From DASXAQ01 sp036406615 (GTDB lineage: Bacteria > Actinomycetota > UBA4738), in the NCBI GenBank assembly GCA_036406615.1, contig DASXAQ010000023.1:1-60361 (forward strand): 60,361 nt of DNA, read 5' to 3'. The first letter of the stretch is position 1. Every line of letters begins with the position of its first letter. Under the pieces are notes generated by a model that did no database searches, was not told the origin of the DNA, and was given only the letters and a program-made list of their open reading frames with translations. Shown one piece after another: positions 32,809 to 42,077 of the stretch. Both the position numbers and the translations under genes were made by a program.

Positions 32809-34080
32809 CTAGTCCGGGTACGCGGGGAAGCGCGCGGTGAGCGCCGACACGCGCTCCCTGGCCCGCGCCGTCGCTCGTTCGTCGTTGGGGGCCCGGACGG
32901 CTTCCCCGATCGCCTGGCCCACCTCCTTCATCTCCGGCTCGTCCATCCCGAGCGTCGCCGGCCCCGGCGTCCCGACCCGGATGCCGGAGGTCACCGTCGG
33001 CGGCTGCGGGTCGAAGGGGATCTGGTTCTTGTTCAACGCGATGCCGATCCGCTCGCAGGCGGCCTCGGCCTCGGCGCCGGTGACGCCGAGCGGCTGGAGG
33101 TCGACCAGGGCGAGGTGCGAGTCGGTCCCGCCGGCGACCACGCGCATCCCCTCCTCGGTGAGCGACGCGGCCAGCGCCCGCGCGGTGCGCACGATCCGGT
33201 GCGCGTAGTCGGCGAACGAGGGCTGCATCGCCTCGCGAAGCGCGACCGCCTTGGCGGCGATCACGTGTTCCAGCGGCCCCCCCTGCATCATCGGGAACAC
33301 CGCCTTGTCGATGGCCTTCGCGTGTTCGCTGCGGCACAGGATCATTGCGCCCCGCGGCCCGCGAAGCGTCTTGTGGGTCGTGAACGTGACGACGTCGGCG
33401 TGCGGCACGGGGCTCGGGTAGGCCCCGCCGGCGACCAGGCCGATGAAGTGCGACGCGTCCACCATGAAGATGGCCCCGACCTCGTCGGCGATCTGGCGAA
33501 ACGCGGCGAAGTCGATGACGCGCGGGTACGCCGTGTATCCCGCGAGCACGATGCGCGGCCGGTGCTGCTTCGCGAGGTCGCGCACGCGATCCATGTCCAG
33601 CTGCTCCGTCTCGCGGTCCACCTCGTAGCCGACGAAGCTGAACCACTTGCCGGAGAAGTTGACCGGCGAGCCGTGCGTCAGGTGGCCGCCGTGCGCCAGC
33701 ACCAGCCCGAGCACCTTGTTCTCCTCCGGTGCGTGCGGGTCCAGGAACGCGCCGTACACGGCCATGTTCGCCTGCGCGCCCGCGTGCGGCTGCACGTTGG
33801 CGTGGTCCGCGCCGAACAGCTGCTTGGCCCGGTCGATGGCCAGGTTCTCCGTGACGTCGACGAACTCGCACCCGCCGTAGTAGCGCCGCCCCGGATACCC
33901 CTCCGCGTACTTGTTGCCCATGGTCGAGCCCAGGGCGGCCAGCACAGCCGGGCTCGCATAGTTCTCCGAAGCGATCAGCCGCAGCATCGAGCGCTCGCGC
34001 CCGATCTCGTGGACCATCGCCTCGGCCACCTCGGGATCCTGGCGCCGAAGCGCCTCCCAGTCGGCGACGTAATCCTTCAT
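32809..34080 (-). CDS. glyA: serine hydroxymethyltransferase
   Basis: The 423-residue PLP enzyme interconverts serine and glycine and loads one-carbon units on tetrahydrofolate. Diagnostic segments are LIASENYASP, YAEGYPGRRYYGG, HGGHLTHG, VDASHFIGLVAGG, and the PLP lysine in TTHKTLRGPRGA. It overlaps the phosphatase stop by ATGA (34077-34080) and is 3 bases from wecA, so it is embedded in the wall/ATP synthase operon. Confidence 0.97.
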   Translation of the reverse strand: MKDYVADWEALRRQDPEVAEAMVHEIGRERSMLRLIASENYASPAVLAALGSTMGNKYAEGYPGRRYYGGCEFVDVTENLAIDRAKQLFGADHANVQPHAGAQANMAVYGAFLDPHAPEENKVLGLVLAHGGHLTHGSPVNFSGKWFSFVGYEVDRETEQLDMDRVRDLAKQHRPRIVLAGYTAYPRVIDFAAFRQIADEVGAIFMVDASHFIGLVAGGAYPSPVPHADVVTFTTHKTLRGPRGAMILCRSEHAKAIDKAVFPMMQGGPLEHVIAAKAVALREAMQPSFADYAHRIVRTARALAASLTEEGMRVVAGGTDSHLALVDLQPLGVTGAEAEAACERIGIALNKNQIPFDPQPPTVTSGIRVGTPGPATLGMDEPEMKEVGQAIGEAVRAPNDERATARARERVSALTARFPAYPD

Positions 34081-34673
34081 TCGGGTCGTCCTCCCTCGGC
34101 TCCGGCGGGCCAGCCCGCCCCCATCGGGTCCGGCTCGCCGAACACCTCGTCCAGCAAGCGGGCGCAGAGCTCGCCGAGCTCCCACGCCGTGGCCCGGTAC
34201 GCCTGCACGCCCAGGCCGAGCGGGTCGGCGACATCCATGTCGGCGGAATCGGGCCCCTCCCGGGCGCTTCGTCGAAGCGCGGCCGTGCGGACGGCTTCGT
34301 CCAGACGGCCGGACGCCGGCTCGCCGGCCAGCAGCTTCACCAGTTCCTTCAGCGTGAACGTCCGCCCGGACGCCCCGGGCACCATGCGCGCCGCGGCCTC
34401 CGCGTGCTCGGTCGACATGGCCAGGACCAGGTCGGCGCTTCGCACCATCTCGGGATCCAGGCGCCGGGCCACGTGCGAGGCGATGTCGATGCCCTTTTCC
34501 GACATCGCCTCCACGGCCTCCGGCATGGCGGGATAGCCCTCCAGGCCGGAAACGCCGGCCGAGGCCACGTCGACGTCCTGGGCGCCGCGCTCGGCGAGCA
34601 GCGACCTGAGGATCCCTTCGGCCATCGGAGAGCGGCAGATGTTGCCGGTGCACACGACCAGCACGGTGCTCAC
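34077..34673 (-). CDS. low-molecular-weight protein phosphatase (Tyr/Arg type)
   Basis: The 198-residue protein begins with the P-loop VCTGNICRSPMAEG, i.e. CX5RS, near residue 8-15. The family's second key residue, an Asp followed by Pro, is present in ADPLGLGVQAY near residue 150. The Thr in the CTGN loop, in place of Leu or Val, is common in the YwlE-type phosphoarginine phosphatases, so Arg-P is a possible substrate. GTG start lies in the sua5 stop codon. Confidence 0.85.
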   Translation of the reverse strand: MSTVLVVCTGNICRSPMAEGILRSLLAERGAQDVDVASAGVSGLEGYPAMPEAVEAMSEKGIDIASHVARRLDPEMVRSADLVLAMSTEHAEAAARMVPGASGRTFTLKELVKLLAGEPASGRLDEAVRTAALRRSAREGPDSADMDVADPLGLGVQAYRATAWELGELCARLLDEVFGEPDPMGAGWPAGAEGGRPE

Positions 34674-35353
34674 TCGTCGAAGTCTATCGGCTCCCCATCC
34701 GGGGCGATCCGGCGCAGGATCTGGAGAACTCGTCCGTCGACGGGGCCCGGCCGCAACCGGCGGGCGCGCGGTCCCGTCAGGTCGACCACGGTCGACGAGC
34801 GGCCTCCCGAGGGCGCCGCGCCCGACACGACGTACACGTCGACGGCCGATCCGAACGCGGCGACGAGCGCGTCGCGGTCCACTGCCGGCGGCTCGCCGGA
34901 GCGGTTCGCACTCGTGACCGCCAGGGGCCCGGTCTCACGCAACAGGGCGAGCGTCATGGGATGGTCGGGGACGCGCACCCCGATCGTGGCCCGGTCGCCG
35001 CCCAGGCGCCAGCCGCGGGAACGCTCGGAGCGACGCATCACCACCGTGAGCGGCCCGGGCCACAGCTCATCGGCCAGCGCCCGCGCGACGTCGGAGGCTT
35101 GCCCGAGGGCCAGCGCCTCGTCCGCGACCGCGGCCAGCACCGGCAGGTTCAGGTCCGGCGGGCGGCGCTTCGCCGTGAACAGGCGCTCGGTTGCCGCGGC
35201 GTCGTCGGGCCGCGACGCGATCCCGTACACCGTCTCGGTCGGCACGACCACGAGCCGCCCCGCCCACAGGGCCTCGGCGGCGAGGGCGACGGCCCCGGCC
35301 ACCGACGCGGGGTCCACGGCGTCGACGTCGACGACGGTGCCGGGCCCGGTCAC
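34670..35353 (-). CDS. threonylcarbamoyl-AMP synthase (Sua5/YrdC family)
   Basis: The 227-residue protein has the YrdC fold motifs: LVVVPTETVYGIAS, KRRPPDLNLPVL (the KRP motif), WPGPLTVV, GVRVPDHP and TSANRSGEPP. It makes threonylcarbamoyl-AMP for the t6A37 tRNA modification. It starts at GTG 35353, 7 bases after the prmC stop, with GAGGA just before it; another GTG at 35368 is less likely. The prfA-prmC-sua5 order is widely conserved. Confidence 0.92.
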   Translation of the reverse strand: MTGPGTVVDVDAVDPASVAGAVALAAEALWAGRLVVVPTETVYGIASRPDDAAATERLFTAKRRPPDLNLPVLAAVADEALALGQASDVARALADELWPGPLTVVMRRSERSRGWRLGGDRATIGVRVPDHPMTLALLRETGPLAVTSANRSGEPPAVDRDALVAAFGSAVDVYVVSGAAPSGGRSSTVVDLTGPRARRLRPGPVDGRVLQILRRIAPDGEPIDFDE

Positions 35354-35360
35354 CCTGTCC

Positions 35361-36221
35361 TCAGGCACCGTCGAACCGCGCGCGGACGACCCGGTCCCGG
35401 CCGGCGAGGTCGGGCAGCACCTCGGCGCGCGACCAGGCCGGGCCGAACATCGACCGCACGGCTTCGCCCTGGTCCTGCCCGATCTCCATCGCCAGCCACC
35501 CGCCGGCGCGCAGCCATCCGGAGGCATCGGCCGCCAGTCGCGCGTGCACGTCGGTGCCGCCCACCAGCGCTTCGGCCGGATCGGCCCGGACGTCCGCCGG
35601 CAGCGTGTCGAACGCCTCGGGTTCGACGTATGGCGGGTTGCTCACGACCAGGTCGACCCGGCCGCGCCAGGCAACGGGCGCGGCGTCCAGGAGATCGCCC
35701 AGCACCACATCCACGTCCAGGCCAAGCCGGTCGGCGTTCGCCTGCGCCAGGGACGCCGCCGCCTCGGACCGATCGATCGCGATCACGCGCGCGTCCGGCC
35801 GGCGGGCCTTGATCGCGACCGCGATCGCGCCGGTGCCGGTGCCGACGTCGATGACGGCCGGGGATGCGATCCCTTCCAGCACCTCGAGCGCGGCCACGAC
35901 CAACCCTTCGGTCTCGGGGCGAGGGACGAACACGCCGGGCCGGACCTCCAGGTCGAGGTCGAGGAACCGCTGCTCGCCCGTCAGGTGCTGGAGCGGCGTT
36001 CCGGCGCAGCGCCGGCACAGCGCACGCCCGAGCCGCTTCGCGGTGGGCGTGTCCAGGCCCTCGGTTCGCGCGTACATGCCGGCGCGATCCGTGCCGAGCA
36101 CGTGCATCACGAGCGCCTCCGCCGTCTCGCGCGGGCTCGGGACGCCGTGGCGCGCCAGGTACTCGGCCGAACGACGAACCACCTCCGCCGGCGCGGGGCC
36201 GCGAGAGCCCGGTCCGGTCAC
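35361..36221 (-). CDS. prmC: peptide chain release factor N5-glutamine methyltransferase
   Basis: The 286-residue protein methylates the GGQ glutamine of release factors. It has an N-terminal helical domain, the FVPRPETEGLV motif, a SAM loop DVGTGTGAIA, and the catalytic VVSNPPYVEP motif. Its GTG start overlaps the prfA stop (GTGA 36218-36221), so enzyme and substrate are co-translated. Confidence 0.94.
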   Translation of the reverse strand: MTGPGSRGPAPAEVVRRSAEYLARHGVPSPRETAEALVMHVLGTDRAGMYARTEGLDTPTAKRLGRALCRRCAGTPLQHLTGEQRFLDLDLEVRPGVFVPRPETEGLVVAALEVLEGIASPAVIDVGTGTGAIAVAIKARRPDARVIAIDRSEAAASLAQANADRLGLDVDVVLGDLLDAAPVAWRGRVDLVVSNPPYVEPEAFDTLPADVRADPAEALVGGTDVHARLAADASGWLRAGGWLAMEIGQDQGEAVRSMFGPAWSRAEVLPDLAGRDRVVRARFDGA

Positions 36222-37294
36222 TCCGCCGGCTGCCCCTCCAGCTGCCGCCGGCGCTCCTCGGCGGCGAGCCGCTCGACGAACCGGTCGAGGTTGCCCTCGA
36301 GCACGTCGGGGAGGTTGTGCGAGGACAGGTCGTCGACGCGATGGTCGGTGACGCGGTTCTGGGGGAAGTTGTACGTGCGGATCCGCTCGGACCGTTCTCC
36401 GGAGCCGACCTGCGCCCGGCGCGCCGCGGCCTCCTTCGCGTGCGCCTCGTCCTGCGCGAGCTTCAGCAGCCGCGCGCGCAGGTAGCGCATCGCCTTCTCC
36501 TTGTTCTGCAGCTGGGAGCGCTCCTCCTGCACCTCGACCTTGATCCCGGACGGCTTGTGCGTGATCCGCACCGCCGAGTCCGTGGTGTTGACGCTCTGGC
36601 CGCCGGGCCCGGACGAGCGGTAGACCTGGATCTCCAGGTCGTTGGGGTCGATCTGCACGTCGACCTCCTCGGCCTCCGGCAGCACCGCCACGGTGCACGT
36701 CGACGTGTGGATGCGGCCGCCCGACTCGGTCACGGGGATGCGCTGGACCCGGTGCACGCCGGATTCGTGCTTGAGCTTCGAGTACGCGCCGCGCCCTCGG
36801 ATCTCGGCCACGATCTCCTTGAACCCGCCCAGGTCCGACGGGCTGGAGGACAGGACCTCCGACTGCCAGCCCTGGCGTTCCGCGTAGCGCCGGTACATCT
36901 CGAACAGGTCGGCGGCGAACAGCGCGGACTCCTGCCCGCCCGCGCCGGCGCGGATCTCCAGCACCACGTTCCGCTCGTCGTTCGGGTCCTTCGGCAGCAG
37001 CAGCACGTCGAGTTTGGCGCGGAGCTCGTCCGCCCGCGCCTCGGCCGTCTCCTGTTCGGCCCGCAGGAACGCCGCCATCTCCGGCTCGCGTTCGTCCTTC
37101 ACCAGCTGTCGCGCCTCGTCGGCCTGGCGCTCCGCCTCCTGCAGGCCCCGGTACGTGCGGACGACCTCCTCGAGCTCGGCGTGCTGCTTGCCGAGGTCCC
37201 GCAGGCGCGCAGGGTCGGACGCCACCGCGGGATCGGACAGCTCCCGGGTGAGCTCTTCGTAGCGGGTGACGACGTCGTCCAGTCGAACGCCCAT
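36218..37294 (-). CDS. prfA: peptide chain release factor 1
   Basis: The 358-residue protein ends translation at UAA and UAG. The catalytic loop SSGPGGQSVN carries the GGQ, and the stop-codon recognition segment is RIPVT, the PxT of RF1 class proteins (RF2 has SPF). The N-terminal helical domain and the C-terminal basic end are of usual length. It lies 21 bases after the DUF1385 gene. Confidence 0.96.
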   Translation of the reverse strand: MGVRLDDVVTRYEELTRELSDPAVASDPARLRDLGKQHAELEEVVRTYRGLQEAERQADEARQLVKDEREPEMAAFLRAEQETAEARADELRAKLDVLLLPKDPNDERNVVLEIRAGAGGQESALFAADLFEMYRRYAERQGWQSEVLSSSPSDLGGFKEIVAEIRGRGAYSKLKHESGVHRVQRIPVTESGGRIHTSTCTVAVLPEAEEVDVQIDPNDLEIQVYRSSGPGGQSVNTTDSAVRITHKPSGIKVEVQEERSQLQNKEKAMRYLRARLLKLAQDEAHAKEAAARRAQVGSGERSERIRTYNFPQNRVTDHRVDDLSSHNLPDVLEGNLDRFVERLAAEERRRQLEGQPAE

Positions 37295-37315
37295 GACGAC
37301 GCAATTATCGGCGGC

Positions 37316-38239
37316 CTAGACCTCCGACGACCCGGAAGGCCCCCCGGTGTCGGCGGACTCGCCGGCGAGCTTGCCCTCGCGGCGAAGCACCTCCCGGAAG
37401 GAGGCGATCGCGACCTCGATCTGGCCGCGGTCCGGCGGCTTCGTCGTGATCTTCTGCAGCCACAGCCCCGGGGCCATCACCGGCCGCATCCACGGCCGGT
37501 CCCCGAAGCGGGCGCCGAGGCGAAGCAGCTCGAACGAGAGCCCGGCGATGATCGGGATGGCGATGACCCGCGACAGGATCCCCCACAGAAGCCCGCGCGC
37601 CGGGAAGAGCGCGTAGACGAAGATCGACAGCATCATCACCAGCAGCAGGAAGTTCGTGCCGCAGCGCACGTGCAGCGTCGAGTACCGGTCGACCGCGTCG
37701 GGCTCCAGCCGGTCGTCGTGCTCGTACGCGGCGATCGTCTTGTGCTCCGCGCCGTGGTACTGGAAGACGCGGCGGATCTCCTTGAGCCTGCCCACGAGCG
37801 CGATGTAGCCGAGGAACAGCACCACGCGCAGCAGTCCCTCCAGCAGGTTGCGCCACACGCTGGACGGCACCGAGCCTCGCAGCGCCCGGATGCCGACGAA
37901 CGGCCCCACGACGAACACGGCCACGAACACGACGAACGCGATGGCCATCGACATGGCCATCTGCCGCGGGGTGAGCCGTTCCTCCTCGGGCATCGAGGTG
38001 TTGGCGGAGATCGTCAGGGCGCGAACGCCGATCGTCAGCGCCTGCCCCAGGGCCAGGATGCCCCGCAACCCCGGCTTCGTGAGCCAGGGGAACCGCCGGC
38101 CGATCGAGCGGACCTCGTGGGACTCGACGTGCACGGTCTGATCCGGCCGCCGGACCGCGATGGCCCAGTGTTCACGGCCGCGCATCATCACGCCCTCGAG
38201 GACCGCCTGCCCTCCGTAATAGTGGTTCGGATCGGCCAC
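37316..38239 (-). CDS. DUF1385 membrane protein
   Basis: The 307-residue protein begins with YYGGQAVLEGVMMRG, the hallmark of DUF1385. It has four or more helices and the conserved YHGAEHKTIAAYE and RCGTNFLLLVMM blocks with His, Glu and Cys that could bind a metal. The function is unknown in any organism I know of. It is regularly found between rpmE and prfA, and it lies 7 bases after rpmE here. Confidence 0.9.
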   Translation of the reverse strand: MADPNHYYGGQAVLEGVMMRGREHWAIAVRRPDQTVHVESHEVRSIGRRFPWLTKPGLRGILALGQALTIGVRALTISANTSMPEEERLTPRQMAMSMAIAFVVFVAVFVVGPFVGIRALRGSVPSSVWRNLLEGLLRVVLFLGYIALVGRLKEIRRVFQYHGAEHKTIAAYEHDDRLEPDAVDRYSTLHVRCGTNFLLLVMMLSIFVYALFPARGLLWGILSRVIAIPIIAGLSFELLRLGARFGDRPWMRPVMAPGLWLQKITTKPPDRGQIEVAIASFREVLRREGKLAGESADTGGPSGSSEV

Positions 38240-38246
38240 GGAGCCG

Positions 38247-38471
38247 TCACTCGGTCGGAACCGGCGCGCCTTCTCGCTTGCCGTACCTGCGCTGGAAACG
38301 CTCGACGCGGCCCCCCGCGTCGACCAGCTTCTGGCGCCCCGTATAGAACGGGTGGCACTCGGAGCACAGCTCGACGTGGATCTCCGGCGTGGTCGATCGC
38401 GTGACGAACGAGTTCCCGCACGAACAAACGACCTTCGCAGTCACGTAATCAGGATGGATCCCCTGCTTCAT
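38247..38471 (-). CDS. rpmE: large ribosomal subunit protein bL31 (zinc-binding form)
   Basis: The 74-residue protein starts KQGIHPDY and has the four zinc cysteines as CSCGN and LCSECHPFYTG, so it is the C+ form. The tail RVERFQRRYG is usual. AAAGGAA precedes the ATG. A large hairpin at 38529-38588 lies in the likely leader. Confidence 0.97.
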   Translation of the reverse strand: MKQGIHPDYVTAKVVCSCGNSFVTRSTTPEIHVELCSECHPFYTGRQKLVDAGGRVERFQRRYGKREGAPVPTE

Positions 38472-38528
38472 CTCGTTCCTTTCGTTTCGTTCCTTCGCTC
38501 TCTTCTACTACCTGCCAACGCCGCTGTA

Positions 38529-38588
38529 TTCCGCGGCGGCGATCCCGAGGAACGCGTTTCCTCCGTCCGCAGGGACGCCGCCGCGGAA
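38529..38588 (-). ncRNA. candidate structured leader upstream of rpmE
   Basis: A perfect 13-bp inverted repeat, TTCCGCGGCGGCG (38529-38541) with its complement (38576-38588), encloses a further TCCC/GGGA pairing and an inner GAGGAA/TTCCTC hairpin with a 5-base loop. There is no T tract on either side, so it is not a standard terminator. Its place 58 bases before rpmE suggests a ribosomal-protein leader that could bind bL31, as reported for several bacterial L31 leaders; a Rho-related 3' element of the preceding gene is the alternative. Confidence 0.55.
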
Positions 38589-38608
38589 CACGCCGAGCGC
38601 CCTGCCCC

Positions 38609-38830
38609 TCACGAGTAGCTCAACCCCATGTCATCCATGAGCCCCTCGACGTACCGATGGAAGGCGAGGTGGTCGCTGCGGAACTCCTTCGACTCCCCGT
38701 CCTTCTCCACGGTGACCACGTCGAAGGACTCGCCCGCCGAGCGGTCCTCGGAGATGCGCGCGATCTGCCAGCCCTCGTCCAGGGCCGACTGCAGCTCGGC
38801 CATCACCGGGTCGTCTCCCCAGCCCGCCAT
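38609..38830 (-). CDS. small acidic protein between rho and rpmE, unknown
   Basis: The 73-residue product has an early helix (MAELQSALDEGWQIARI) and a strand-rich middle (FDVVTVEKDGESKEF), with a final helix containing HRYVEGLMDDMG. No Cys or membrane segment. I do not recognise a family. The acidic composition and good codon pattern support coding. It lies 27 bases after rho and would be co-transcribed with it. Confidence 0.65.
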   Translation of the reverse strand: MAGWGDDPVMAELQSALDEGWQIARISEDRSAGESFDVVTVEKDGESKEFRSDHLAFHRYVEGLMDDMGLSYS

Positions 38831-38857
38831 GCGTCACCCTCCCGAGGGTCGGCCCGC

Positions 38858-40431
<1,574 letters not shown>

Positions 40432-40435
<4 letters not shown>

Positions 40436-41100
40436 GCTCCTTCCTTCTCCTTCAATTCCTTCTGGAGCGCGCTCCAGTCGGCCAGGAACTTCTCCAGGCC
40501 GAGGTCGGTCAGTGGGTGGTGGACCAGCTTCGAGAACACCTCGAACGGCATCGTCGCGACGCCCGCGCCCATCTTGGCGGCCTCCACGACGTGGACCGGG
40601 TGCCGAAGCGACGCCGCCAGCACGCTGGTCTCGTATCCCTGCGCCTGGTACAGCTCGCAGATCTCGGCGAGCGTCGCCAGGCCGTCGCTGCCGATGTCGT
40701 CGAGGCGGCCGAGGAACGGCGACACGTAGGTCGCCCCGATCTCGGCGGCCAGGATCGATTGCGCGGGAGAGAACACGAGCGTCACGTTGACGGGAATCCC
40801 TTGATCGGCGAGCCGCTTGCCGGCCGACAGCCCGTCGGGCGTCATCGCGACCTTCACGACGGCGTTGTCCGCGACGGCGGCCAGCTTGACCCCTTGCTCG
40901 TAGATGCCATCGGCATCGGTGGCCGTGGTCTCAAGCGAGACCGGCCCCGGAACCTCGTTGCAGACCTCCTTCATCTGCTGGTCGATGTCGGAGTGCTCCT
41001 TGGCCAGCAGGGAGGGGTTCGTCGTGCATCCCGACAGGACCCCCCACGCCTTGGCGCGGCGGATCTCGTCGAGGTTGGCGGTATCGAGAAACAGCTTCAT
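40432..41100 (-). CDS. transaldolase (short TalC/FSA-like family)
   Basis: The 222-residue enzyme has the small transaldolase pattern: MKLFLDTANLDEIRRA, GCTTNPSLLAKE, the Schiff-base Lys in VVKVAMTPDG, NVTLVFSPAQ, YVSPFLGRLDDIG and LAASLRHPVHV. Members move a dihydroxyacetone unit between sugar phosphates, or act as fructose-6-phosphate aldolase. It is joined by ATGA overlaps to 2-phosphoglycerate kinase upstream and rho downstream. Confidence 0.93.
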
Positions 41101-42074
41101 CCGTTCGCTCCTTCGAGGACCGTAGGAACCGGCGCCGTCGAACCCGACAGCCGCTCGGTTGCCCGCTCCACGACCAGGTCGATCAGTGCGGTCAGCGCCT
41201 GATCCAGGCTGTAGTTCGGGACCACCGGGACGCCGTGGGACAGCGCCTGGCTCTTGATGTACTTGTTGACCCGGCGGATGTTCGCGAAGGACGCCAGGTA
41301 GCGCTCCGCCGGCCCACGGGTGCTGGTGCGTGCCATGAAGTGCGACCGGTGCACGTCCTCGTCGTCGACGGTGATCACGACCGGCACGGCCAGGATCCGC
41401 TGCTCGTGCGCGGCCAGGTCGTAGAACCCCGGCACCACGTGCGCGCCCTCGATCACGGTGCTCGTGCCCTCGACCGCCGCGCGGGCGACCAGCGCGTTGA
41501 CTCCGACGGACACCGCGGCCGTCTGCTCGCGAAACCCGACCGTCACGGGGTCGGCCGTCCCCGCCGGCGGCTCCAGCAGCACCTCGCCGGCTTCGAACGA
41601 CGACGTGTACAGCGTCGGCATCAGCTGGTTGGTGAGCATGGCCCGCATGACCTCGCGGATCGCGTCGCTTCCCGACACACGAACGATCCCCAGCCGAACC
41701 GCGAGCTGGGTCGCGATCGTCGACTTGCCGACACCGGTGGCGCCGCCGATCAGCACCACGATCGGCACGTCGAGGTTCTCGATGGACTGCCAGCGGCGGA
41801 AGTTCGTCGCGTACCGCTCGCCGGCCAGGTCGGACAGGACCCTCACCGTCAGCTCGTTCAGCTGCTGGCGGGTGACGCTCTGCGTCCCCTCGCTGTGCAG
41901 CCGTGCCTCCACCTCCTCGGCCACCTGGTAGGCGCGAAACGGCGACAGCCCGGTGACCATCAGCTCGGAGGCGCGAAGCCCCTTCGAATAGGGCAGACCG
42001 GGCTCCCGTTCGGAAACCACGATCACCTTGAAGTCCTTCATCCCCATGTTCCGGTTCTTTCCCACCTGCGGCAC
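41097..42074 (-). CDS. 2-phosphoglycerate kinase
   Basis: The 325-residue protein fits the archaeal-type enzyme that phosphorylates 2-phosphoglycerate to 2,3-bisphosphoglycerate. An ATP-cone-like N-terminal domain (about 12-95) has PYSKGLRASELMVTGLS and AYQVAEEVEARL. The kinase domain has Walker A GGATGVGKST near residue 110, then SDAIREVMR, EGAHVVPG and SHFMART. The longest frame starts with GTG at 42074; ATG at 42047 or 42041 is also possible. It lies directly after the cyclic diphosphoglycerate synthetase gene. Confidence 0.85.
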   Translation of the reverse strand: MPQVGKNRNMGMKDFKVIVVSEREPGLPYSKGLRASELMVTGLSPFRAYQVAEEVEARLHSEGTQSVTRQQLNELTVRVLSDLAGERYATNFRRWQSIENLDVPIVVLIGGATGVGKSTIATQLAVRLGIVRVSGSDAIREVMRAMLTNQLMPTLYTSSFEAGEVLLEPPAGTADPVTVGFREQTAAVSVGVNALVARAAVEGTSTVIEGAHVVPGFYDLAAHEQRILAVPVVITVDDEDVHRSHFMARTSTRGPAERYLASFANIRRVNKYIKSQALSHGVPVVPNYSLDQALTALIDLVVERATERLSGSTAPVPTVLEGANG

Positions 42075-42077
42075 CGT

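Noticed and set aside
30985..34536. A plus-strand open frame of nearly 1200 codons opposite atpI, wecA and glyA.
   Set aside because: It covers several well-recognised minus-strand genes, is made of Arg/Gly/His/Asp repeats, and has no start signal or domain.
38529..38588. Intrinsic terminator after the small acidic protein gene.
   Set aside because: The stem is strong but neither strand has a T tract, and the nested inner stems suggest a structured leader instead.
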